12,255 nt of DNA from Kiritimatiellia bacterium (GTDB lineage Bacteria > Verrucomicrobiota > Kiritimatiellia > RFP12 > UBA1067). Shown here in pieces: positions 1 through 5,276 of the stretch (positions are counted from its first letter, which is position 1; every line of letters starts with the position of its first letter). A model generated the notes under the pieces. It did not search any database, was not told the origin of the DNA, and worked only from the letters and a program-made list of their open reading frames with translations. A program made the position numbers and the translations under genes. The DNA lies in assembly GCA_017521065.1 (NCBI GenBank), contig JAFXEA010000439.1, positions 1 to 12,255 of the forward strand. Direction: 5' to 3'.

Positions 1-1353
1 CTGGTAGGACGTATGCTGGACGGGGAACTTCTCGACCGTCACCTCGCCCGACAGGATGCCGACCTTCGCCGCAGTCGCCTCGTGGGACTTCCGCTCCGGC
101 TCCTTGCGCGGCCACTGGTAGCCGCAGTCGGGGCAGAGCATGACGGGAAGGTTCACGATTGCCTGGCACTGCGGGCAGACCTTCGCAAGCGGCCCGCCGC
201 CGCCCTGACCCGGCTCCTTCACCTTGATCATGTCGATCGGACCGTGCCGCTCGATGTTGCGCCCGTAGTCGAGAACAAGACATTCCGTCTTGCCTGTTTC
301 GGGCGACAAACGAAAGCCACGCCCGACCATCTGGACGAGAAGCCCTGGGCTGTTCGTCGGACGGAGCAAGGCGATTGTGTCCAAACGCGGAATGTCCGTC
401 CCGGTCGTGAGGACGGAGACGTTGCAGCAGTACTTGAGCTGCGGCTTGTCGCTGAAGAGGTCTGCCTTGACCGATTCGCCGCGAAGCCGCTTGATCGTCT
501 CCTCTCGCTCGTCCGCAGGCGTGTCGCCTGTCACGATTGCACACTCCTCGCCGGAGAAGCGCTTGATTGCGTCGGCAACCTTCTTGCAGTGGGCGACGGA
601 CGTGCAGAATATGAGACACGCCTTGCGGCTTTTCGTGAGTTCCACGATTTCGCGGCAGGCGGAATTGACGAGACCGTCCTCGCCCATCAGCTTCTCCACG
701 TCCTCGGACACGAACTCGCCTGCGCGAATGTGCAGGCCGTCCGTGTCGGGCGTGAACTTCCCCGCCTTCGCGGTGATGTTCGAGATGTAGCCACGGTTGA
801 TGAGTTCCTTGACGCCGATCTCGTAGCAGACCTCGTTCAAGAGGTTCTCCGGCTTGCAGATGAGTCCGCCTTGCGTCCTGTAGGGCGTCGCCGTCCAACC
901 AATGAGGCGGACATTCGGATTCCTCTCCTTGGCGGCGTTCAGGAATGTCTGGTAGCGTCCTTCTCCGTCCGGCGGAATGAGATGGCATTCGTCTATCATC
1001 ACAAGGTCGAACGGTTTGAAGAGGTTGGCCTTGTTGTAGATGCTTTGAATGCCAGCAACGATGACCGGCTGTTCAATGTCCCTCGAATCCAACCCTGCGG
1101 AGTAGATTCCGACGGGAAGGTCTGGCTGGATCGCCTTTATCTTCCCGGCGTTCTGCTCGACCAGTTCCTTGACATGGGCGAGAATGAGAACACGTCCATG
1201 CCATTTCACGACCGCGTCCTTGGCGACCTCGGCTATGCAGAGCGACTTTCCGCCGGCCGTCGGGATGACGACGCAGGGGTTCGTGTCCTTCTCCCGGAGG
1301 TGCCTGTACACCGCTTCAACGGCGTCGCCCTGGTATGGCCTCAAGTCGTACAT
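1..1353 (-). CDS. SF2 DEAD/DEAH-box helicase with C-terminal zinc ribbon (C-terminus off the window)
   Basis: The first 451 residues of a superfamily 2 DNA/RNA helicase are present; the end lies beyond position 1. Visible motifs in order: motif I PTAGGKS (31-37), motif II DECH (121-124), motif III TAT within WTATP (153-157), motif V around VLTTGTDIP (314-322) and motif VI QMVGRGFR (341-348). After these two RecA-like lobes, a CPQC...CPDC cluster (C393, C396, C407, C410) forms a probable zinc ribbon. The start is set by AAGGAGGA at 1361-1368, seven bases ahead of ATG; the gene begins inside the last 38 bases of the RusA gene, so translation is probably coupled. Helicases of this kind are common in phage replication/recombination modules, where they remodel forks or branched DNA. 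Helicase identity is secure. The exact substrate (replication, branch migration or restriction-type translocation) is inference. Confidence 0.9.
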   Translation of the reverse strand, partial: MYDLRPYQGDAVEAVYRHLREKDTNPCVVIPTAGGKSLCIAEVAKDAVVKWHGRVLILAHVKELVEQNAGKIKAIQPDLPVGIYSAGLDSRDIEQPVIVAGIQSIYNKANLFKPFDLVMIDECHLIPPDGEGRYQTFLNAAKERNPNVRLIGWTATPYRTQGGLICKPENLLNEVCYEIGVKELINRGYISNITAKAGKFTPDTDGLHIRAGEFVSEDVEKLMGEDGLVNSACREIVELTKSRKACLIFCTSVAHCKKVADAIKRFSGEECAIVTGDTPADEREETIKRLRGESVKADLFSDKPQLKYCCNVSVLTTGTDIPRLDTIALLRPTNSPGLLVQMVGRGFRLSPETGKTECLVLDYGRNIERHGPIDMIKVKEPGQGGGGPLAKVCPQCQAIVNLPVMLCPDCGYQWPRKEPERKSHEATAAKVGILSGEVTVEKFPVQHTSYQ

Positions 1354-1675
1354 GGACGAGTCCTCCTTCGATGGGTTCGAGCATCTCCATCTGGAGACGC
1401 CTTATCTGCGAATCGTCGTCAAGGACGCCCGCAGCCGTAATCGAGTCCTGCAGGCACTTGAGGAGATTGTCGAGGTCGCGCCGCCGTCTGTCGGGCGGGT
1501 AGCACTCGAGCGAAAGCGAAACCGCCCCGGAGAGCTTCTTCAGTCCTCCGAGGCGGCTTACGCACATCGTCCGGTACTTGCGCCCCGCGCGGCTTATGAG
1601 GACGCGCGGCCCGACATGGCGGTAGTAGTTGTTGACGCTGGGCGGCCAGGGGAGGTCGAACTCTAGCGCCTCCAC
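1316..1675 (-). CDS. rusA: RusA-family Holliday junction resolvase (GTG start)
   Basis: A 119-residue protein with the RusA signature: an N-terminal LPWPPSVNNYYRH block (8-20), the acidic pair in RRDLDNLLK (D67, D69), and GVLDDDSQI (83-91) supplying the third acidic residue (D88 by spacing). In E. coli RusA the equivalent aspartates D70, D72 and D91 bind the metal that cleaves four-way junctions, and the spacing here is the same. The reading frame stays open far upstream, but that part only mirrors neighbouring genes. I chose GTG at 1675 because it puts the PWPPSVN block at its usual place near the N-terminus and has GGGGA seven bases upstream; this SD is modest. The start overlaps the end of the DUF669 gene and the end overlaps the helicase start. 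It probably resolves recombination or replication intermediates of the phage. Identification is strong; the start is fairly sure. Confidence 0.9.
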   Translation of the reverse strand: MEALEFDLPWPPSVNNYYRHVGPRVLISRAGRKYRTMCVSRLGGLKKLSGAVSLSLECYPPDRRRRDLDNLLKCLQDSITAAGVLDDDSQIRRLQMEMLEPIEGGLVHVRLEAIPGRRR

Positions 1676-2115
1676 GGGGGAGTCCCCGATGCGGTCGCCG
1701 AAGAGGTCTGCTCGGCGGGCGTCTGCTGCGCCGCCTTCGCCGCGTACTTCTTGACGACGTTGCGCGTCGGATCGTTGCGGTCCACGCCCACCGTCACCAT
1801 GAGCGGGAGGTTGTGGAGCTGATTCGTGTCCGTGAGGTTTGCGACGCCGACCGCCTTGCAAAGGCTCGCCAGTTCCTCGCGCCCGATGCGCTGCGCCTCG
1901 GCCTTCGGATGCTCGTAGTTGATCCACACGAACACCTTGCGCCCCTTGGCGGGACCGTCGGACAGAATCTCGAACGTGAGGTTGATGCCCATGCCGAGGC
2001 CGTTCTTCGTAGCCTTCATCTCCGAGTCGGTGACGACCGCCTCGTAGGTGCCGGACGGGATTGCGTCGCGGGAGGTCGTGTCGATCTCCGCCGCGTTGAA
2101 GTTCAGTTGTGCCAT
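1663..2115 (-). CDS. DUF669 family phage protein, probable ssDNA-binding-type accessory protein
   Basis: A 150-residue protein beginning MAQLNFNAAEID and followed by IPSGTYEAVVTDSEMK and a GLGMGINLTFEIL strand. This is the typical opening of DUF669 proteins, which are encoded in phage recombination/replication clusters. The middle (about 65-110) is an acidic/basic mix with HNLPLMVTVGVDRNDPTRN. The last 25 residues are low-complexity (QTPAEQTSSATASGTPPWRR), like the flexible tail of many SSB-type proteins. AAAGGA about nine bases upstream of ATG supports the start. It lies directly downstream of a Sak4/AAA_24-type ATPase. In other phages Sak4-like annealers work with a neighbouring SSB, so an SSB-like role is a reasonable inference. 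Family assignment comes from recall of the conserved start; the biochemical function is unproven. Confidence 0.8.
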   Translation of the reverse strand: MAQLNFNAAEIDTTSRDAIPSGTYEAVVTDSEMKATKNGLGMGINLTFEILSDGPAKGRKVFVWINYEHPKAEAQRIGREELASLCKAVGVANLTDTNQLHNLPLMVTVGVDRNDPTRNVVKKYAAKAAQQTPAEQTSSATASGTPPWRR

Positions 2116-2139
2116 TGTTGGATTCCTTTCTGGTGGGGT

Positions 2140-2889
2140 TTACTTCTTCGAGCCGACCTTCATGCCTTCCATGAAGGCCGTCCACGAGAGAGCCATCTCC
2201 GTGGGAAGCGAAAAGCGGTTCTTCGCGTTGAACGCGGGAGAGCCGTTGGTGCGGATGACGCGCTCGCCGCCGTCGGCACCGACGGGCGCGGCCTTGCCGG
2301 TCGTCGAGTCGACGCGCATCCTGCGGGTCGCGAAGAGGACGGCGTCCGCCCACTCGCAGATCAGCGAGTTCGCCGCCTTGTGGAGGCGCGGCTGGTAGCG
2401 GTCGTATGCGGGATGCTCCGGGTCCTCGAAGCGCTCCACCTTCGCGTGGGCGACGAGGATCACCGCCATCTGGCGCTTCGAGCGGATCTCGTTCAGGAGC
2501 TTCACGACCTCGCGCCAGTAGGTGAGCGCGTAGGTGTAGCCCTTGCCGTAGCCGCCGTCGGCCTTTTCGATGGACTTGACCCCATAGTCCTGGCAGACGC
2601 GGTCCCAGATGAGACGCTCCAGCCAGTCCAACGAGTCGACGCACAGCGTCTGGAAGTCATGCTCGCCGTCTCGGACGGCCTTAAGCTGCTCCACGACGTC
2701 GGCGTATGTCGCGCAGAGCGGGAACTTCGCCGTGTCGATCTCTGAGAGTCCGTCTTCCGTTTGCACGAAGACGGGCTTCGGGGCTGATGCCGCAAAGGTC
2801 GATTTTCCGACTCCCTCGGAGCCGTAAATCATGATGCGGGGAGGCTGCGGCTGGCGTCCCGTAGTTATCGAATCGAGCAGGTTGCCCAT
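2140..2889 (-). CDS. AAA_24 / Sak4-like RecA-fold ATPase (putative single-strand annealing protein)
   Basis: A 249-residue P-loop ATPase. The Walker A motif GSEGVGKST (23-31) follows a short N-terminal segment and a beta-strand (RIMIYG). A Walker B-like TLCVDSLDW lies near residues 81-89, with D85 the likely metal ligand. AVILVAHAK (142-150) contains a conserved histidine typical of the phage nucleotide-binding family AAA_24. Length and domain order fit Sak4-type proteins, RecA/Rad51-core annealers of phages, which are usually 220-270 residues. AAAGGAAAAGAGAC before ATG supplies the SD. Upstream is a PDDEXK exonuclease and downstream a DUF669 gene, a standard exonuclease-annealer-SSB arrangement. 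A hairpin with a T-run lies between this gene and the exonuclease and may lower its transcription. ATPase family is near certain; Sak4 function is inferred from family and context. Confidence 0.85.
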   Translation of the reverse strand: MGNLLDSITTGRQPQPPRIMIYGSEGVGKSTFAASAPKPVFVQTEDGLSEIDTAKFPLCATYADVVEQLKAVRDGEHDFQTLCVDSLDWLERLIWDRVCQDYGVKSIEKADGGYGKGYTYALTYWREVVKLLNEIRSKRQMAVILVAHAKVERFEDPEHPAYDRYQPRLHKAANSLICEWADAVLFATRRMRVDSTTGKAAPVGADGGERVIRTNGSPAFNAKNRFSLPTEMALSWTAFMEGMKVGSKK

Positions 2890-2922
2890 GTCTCTTTTCC
2901 TTTCTTCGGTTTTGTGTGCATG

Positions 2923-2952
2923 AAAAAGGCGGACGATGAAACACCGTCCGCC
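2923..2952 (-). terminator. Intrinsic terminator or attenuator after the exonuclease gene
   Basis: On the minus strand a perfect 8-bp GC-rich stem, GGCGGACG/CGTCCGCC, with a 9-base loop is followed directly by TTTTTC. It lies 27 bases past the exonuclease stop. No convincing promoter lies in the 33 bases between it and the next gene, so it probably terminates only partly or is read through under phage control. Confidence 0.75.
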
Positions 2953-2979
2953 AGTTTGAAGTCGATTGCCGTTTGCTTC

Positions 2980-3801
2980 CTACACGTCGAGGATGCGCAA
3001 GTCCTCGGTCTTCGTCGGCCAGACATTCGTCCGGCGGCACTCGGCGAGTTCCGCAATCGCGCGCTCGTTCTCCACGGCGCACGCTTCGAGGATGCCGTCG
3101 GTAAGCTTCCACACTCCGCAGCGGAAAGGCTCGCGCTTCTCCACGGCAATGAGATAGCAGTCTGCGACGACCTCGCCGTCGCTTGCGGTGCGCAGGACTT
3201 CGCGGTAGAACGCAGCCTGCGCGGGGTAGCCAAAGCGCCTCGCGTCGCTCTCGAACCAGTCGAGCGTCTCGCAGGTCTTGAGGTCGCATATGACGGGACG
3301 CCCCTCGTAGTCCGCCCTGAACCAGTCCATGCGGATTTGGCAGGCGACGCCGAAGTAGGTCGTGCGGACGGTCTGCTCCGCAACGCCATCGTCGAGCAGG
3401 AGGCTTGCGACCGGATGCGTCCAGACGCTTTGCTGGAGCTGCGACATGAAGTTGAAGTCCGCCCCCGATACGACGTCTTTTGTCTGTGCCGCCGCCCATT
3501 CCTTGTAGGCTTTCGTGAGCTTGCCGAACGACTCGCCCGTCTTGGGGTTCACAGGCCCGTCCGAGACGAGGAACTCCTCGTCGAACTTTGCCCGGCCCTC
3601 AAGTATGAGTGTATGCACGGCACGTCCCGTGAGGAACGCCGCCGTGTCCTCCGGCGCGATCTCGCCAGTCATCTGCTTGCGGTAGAGCCTCGGGCTTTTC
3701 GTGAAGTCCCCGAGGAGGTGGCTAGACAGGAACTTCCCGTCACGCGCCGCCTGGTGGTACTCGTCTGCGGGTATGTCCGCAAAAAAAGGCAGTTTGTTCA
3801 T
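2980..3801 (-). CDS. DUF3799-type PDDEXK phage exonuclease (RecE/lambda-Exo-like)
   Basis: A 273-residue protein. ATG at 3801 was chosen over an in-frame ATG 22 codons upstream because AAAAGGAAACGAAAC precedes it and the extra 22 residues are basic leader DNA. Motifs fit the RecB/lambda-exonuclease branch of PDDEXK nucleases: GRAVHTLILEG (59-69) with H63; RMDWF (157-161) with the metal-binding D159; VICDLKT (170-176) with D173 and K175; and PAQAAFYRE (193-201) with the conserved Gln Q195. These resemble DUF3799 proteins, which resect double-stranded ends to expose single strands. It is followed by a Sak4-like annealer, the usual functional partner. It sits downstream of its own probable promoter and a stem-loop leader, and ends before a terminator-like hairpin. 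Nuclease fold and motifs are clear; 5'-3' polarity is inferred. Confidence 0.88.
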   Translation of the reverse strand: MNKLPFFADIPADEYHQAARDGKFLSSHLLGDFTKSPRLYRKQMTGEIAPEDTAAFLTGRAVHTLILEGRAKFDEEFLVSDGPVNPKTGESFGKLTKAYKEWAAAQTKDVVSGADFNFMSQLQQSVWTHPVASLLLDDGVAEQTVRTTYFGVACQIRMDWFRADYEGRPVICDLKTCETLDWFESDARRFGYPAQAAFYREVLRTASDGEVVADCYLIAVEKREPFRCGVWKLTDGILEACAVENERAIAELAECRRTNVWPTKTEDLRILDV

Positions 3802-3829
3802 GTTTCGTTTCCTTTTTGATGTTGCCGGC

Positions 3830-3861
3830 GGAGGACGCCTTCGCCCGAAGGCCGCTCCTCC
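3830..3861 (-). other. Stem-loop leader at the 5' end of the exonuclease mRNA
   Basis: On the minus strand GGAGGA, GCG, GCCTTC, a GGGC loop, GAAGGC, G and TCCTCC form two stacked 6-bp stems separated by a small asymmetric internal loop. It starts just where a transcript from the promoter at 3869-3897 should begin and ends 28 bases before the exonuclease ATG. There is no T-run, so it is not an ordinary terminator. It may protect the mRNA 5' end or bind a regulator. Confidence 0.6.
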
Positions 3862-3868
3862 CCGCACA

Positions 3869-3897
3869 CTTATACGATTCGCCGCGCATGGTTTTAA
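3869..3897 (-). promoter_or_regulatory. Probable sigma70-type promoter for the exonuclease operon
   Basis: On the minus strand TTAAAA (3897-3892, four of six matches to TTGACA) and TATAAG (3874-3869, five of six to TATAAT) are separated by exactly 17 bases. The pair lies in the gap between the sigma-like gene and the exonuclease gene. The predicted start, near 3862, places a strong stem-loop at the very 5' end of the mRNA. Confidence 0.55.
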
Positions 3898-3915
3898 CGG
3901 ACAATTTCACGCCGC

Positions 3916-4779
3916 TCACCGTGTGCTGACAATCGTCCCGTTGTGCGGCTCGAAGCCGCAGGCGACGGCCTTCATCTGGATCGACTGGAGAATGTGGCGT
4001 CGGAACTGCATGAGCGTGCAGGACATCCACCTTGCTACCTCCTCCTGCGAATGCCCCTCGATGAGGTAGTCGAGGGCGAGGCGCTCGTCTGCGTCCAGCA
4101 TGTCGACGAGGTCGGAGAAGGACCAGGAGAACAGCATCCCCTCGAGCGCATGGCGGTCGGGGATCGTCTCCGCGTCGATCATGGACAGGAACGACGCCGG
4201 GGCGTCCTGTTCCGCGTCGCCGTCGAGGGCGCCGTTCGCGATGTGCAGGTGCGAGTGGCAGAAGGCGCGCTTCTCGCGTTTGACGTAGCGGACGTAGTCG
4301 ATCTTCGCCGACGCGACGCGCTCGTAGAGAAACGTCTTAAGTCCCGCCCGCTCTGGGTCCCAGTCCTTCAGCGAGTCGCGGCAGATTCCGAAGAACTCCT
4401 GCACGACGTCCTCTATTTCGTAGCGCTGAATGATCCCGCTTTCAGCAAGGTCGTAGGCAACACGCGCGAGATGCTTGCGCATCAGCCTGTACATCGCCTC
4501 CTGGTCTTCCTTGGACGGGACGCCTTCGGGGTCGAACGCCATGTTCAGATTCGTGTCTTCGCCACACCCCTCGTATCTCACACGACGGCGAGATTTAGAC
4601 TGCCTACGCTTTGCGCCAGGGACGCCGAACTCCGCAATGTGCTCGCGGTACACGTCGCGGACGCCATGTCGACGCTCGTCCTTCGTCAGGGGACGAAGAA
4701 CCCGGTCATCGACAAGCCTTTCGCCAGAGCCTGTCCGCATATATGTGCGGACGCGGATTGGGCTTGAAGGTGCGCTCAT
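3916..4779 (-). CDS. Divergent sigma-70-family RNA polymerase sigma factor-like protein
   Basis: A 287-residue protein. Residues about 96-172 resemble sigma region 2: EIEDVVQEFFGICRD (121-135), then GLKTFLYERVASAKIDYVRY (146-165), the DxxQexF-type polymerase-binding helix followed by the -10-reading helix. Residues about 221-272 resemble region 4: LDADERLALDYLIEGHSQEEVARWMSC followed by a putative recognition helix, the pattern of a helix-turn-helix that reads -35. In between is a variable acidic segment. The N-terminal 75 residues are basic and contain RTYMRTGSGERLV (11-23), shared with the gene upstream. AGGAGGTG lies four bases before ATG, and the start overlaps the previous stop as ATGA, so translation is coupled. 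It may direct host polymerase to phage promoters, or act as a non-sigma regulator built on the same folds. Fold assignment is fairly good; role is inferred. Confidence 0.72.
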   Translation of the reverse strand: MSAPSSPIRVRTYMRTGSGERLVDDRVLRPLTKDERRHGVRDVYREHIAEFGVPGAKRRQSKSRRRVRYEGCGEDTNLNMAFDPEGVPSKEDQEAMYRLMRKHLARVAYDLAESGIIQRYEIEDVVQEFFGICRDSLKDWDPERAGLKTFLYERVASAKIDYVRYVKREKRAFCHSHLHIANGALDGDAEQDAPASFLSMIDAETIPDRHALEGMLFSWSFSDLVDMLDADERLALDYLIEGHSQEEVARWMSCTLMQFRRHILQSIQMKAVACGFEPHNGTIVSTR

Positions 4780-5108
4780 CTCGCACCTCCTCTCTGGAAT
4801 GACTCGATGCCAGCTCCAGCGCGAGAAGACGCAATCTCGCAGGCACGGAATGTCCTACCGCCACCCATCCGGCTGCGAGGAATCATCCTCTGCTTTGCGC
4901 CGCCTACGACTCGCCCATTGGAGTCGCGTAGTTCGTCTACTACCTCTTCAGAGAGGAGTCTTGTCCCCGAGCCGGTACGCAGCCATGTGCGCTTGACGAC
5001 CTTAACTCGGACGAGTTTTCTGGTATGTCTGCCTCTGCGAGGCTTTTCGGTGCTCTTGTTTGTCCCGCAGTTTTGCGATGCGAGCGTCGCTATTGCCTTT
5101 TGTTTCAT
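4776..5108 (-). CDS. Small basic protein sharing a motif with the sigma-like protein
   Basis: A 110-residue, Arg/Lys/Gly-rich protein of unknown family. No membrane segment or signal peptide is visible. The segment RTWLRTGSGTRLL (40-52) matches RTYMRTGSGERLV in the N-terminal part of the next protein, and a second shared piece, GAKQR versus GAKRR, follows 30 and 44 residues later. This suggests that the protein is a free-standing relative of the sigma-like protein's N-terminal extension. AAAGG seven bases upstream of ATG supports the start, and the stop overlaps the next start (ATGA). The basic composition would suit nucleic acid or RNA polymerase contact, but no function can be assigned. Support for being a real gene is SD, coupling and the shared motif. 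Confidence 0.65.
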   Translation of the reverse strand: MKQKAIATLASQNCGTNKSTEKPRRGRHTRKLVRVKVVKRTWLRTGSGTRLLSEEVVDELRDSNGRVVGGAKQRMIPRSRMGGGRTFRACEIASSRAGAGIESFQRGGAR

Positions 5109-5151
5109 CTTTGCCTTTCCAGCTGCCCGACACGGGCGGCTTTTGAGGCAA

Positions 5152-5180
5152 ATTATGAGGCATTCCTACAAGTTTCTAAG
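5152..5180 (-). promoter_or_regulatory. Weak candidate promoter before the small basic gene
   Basis: On the minus strand CATAAT (5157-5152) has a poor -35, CTTAGA, 17 bases upstream. It lies between the terminator-like hairpins and the 110-residue gene, where a promoter is expected. A small hairpin (GCCCG/CGGGC, 5125-5137) follows just before the SD. Only the -10 is good, so this is tentative. Confidence 0.3.
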
Positions 5181-5199
5181 AACTATACGGCATGAAACA

Positions 5200-5229
5200 C
5201 GAAAGACCCCGCAAACGCAGGGTCTTTCG
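5200..5229 (-). terminator. Probable transcription terminator at the end of the ABC-3C-like cassette
   Basis: A perfect 10-bp stem, CGAAAGACCC/GGGTCTTTCG, encloses a 10-base loop 47 bases past the stop of the 503-residue gene. On the minus strand it is followed by TGTTTCATG, a weak U-tract. It is near symmetric, so it could act in either direction, but no plus-strand gene needs it. Confidence 0.6.
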
Positions 5230-5232
5230 CTC

Positions 5233-5259
5233 AAAAACAGTTCTGACTATTTTTCAGAA
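5233..5259 (-). terminator. Second, weaker hairpin with T-run just upstream of the main one
   Basis: On the minus strand TTCTGA, a 7-base A-rich loop and TCAGAA form a 6-bp AT-rich stem, followed by CTGTTTTT. It lies between the stop of the 503-residue gene and the stronger hairpin. The T-run is good but the stem is weak, so it probably only assists termination. Confidence 0.35.
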
Positions 5260-5276
5260 TCTATGTGAATTCAGGC

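Noticed and set aside
13..1440. 475-codon open frame on the plus strand
   Set aside because: It is the mirror of the helicase gene, whose motifs and SD on the minus strand are unambiguous. The plus-strand translation is Arg/Leu/Val/Asp-rich without any motif.
1316..2644. 442-codon minus-strand frame as a single protein
   Set aside because: Only the last 119 residues are meaningful (RusA). The earlier part is an out-of-frame reading of the DUF669 and AAA_24 genes, both of which have clear domains and SDs.
2681..3499. 272-codon minus-strand frame overlapping exonuclease and ATPase genes
   Set aside because: Arg-rich, motif-free translation in a frame shifted from two well supported genes.
3802..3867. 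N-terminal extension of the exonuclease by 22 residues
   Set aside because: The upstream ATG has no SD, and the stretch is the hairpin leader between promoter and the well supported ATG at 3801.
4807..5268. 153-codon plus-strand frame opposite the 110-residue gene
   Set aside because: No SD, and it runs through the terminator-like hairpins. The minus-strand gene has an SD, ATGA coupling and a motif shared with its neighbour.
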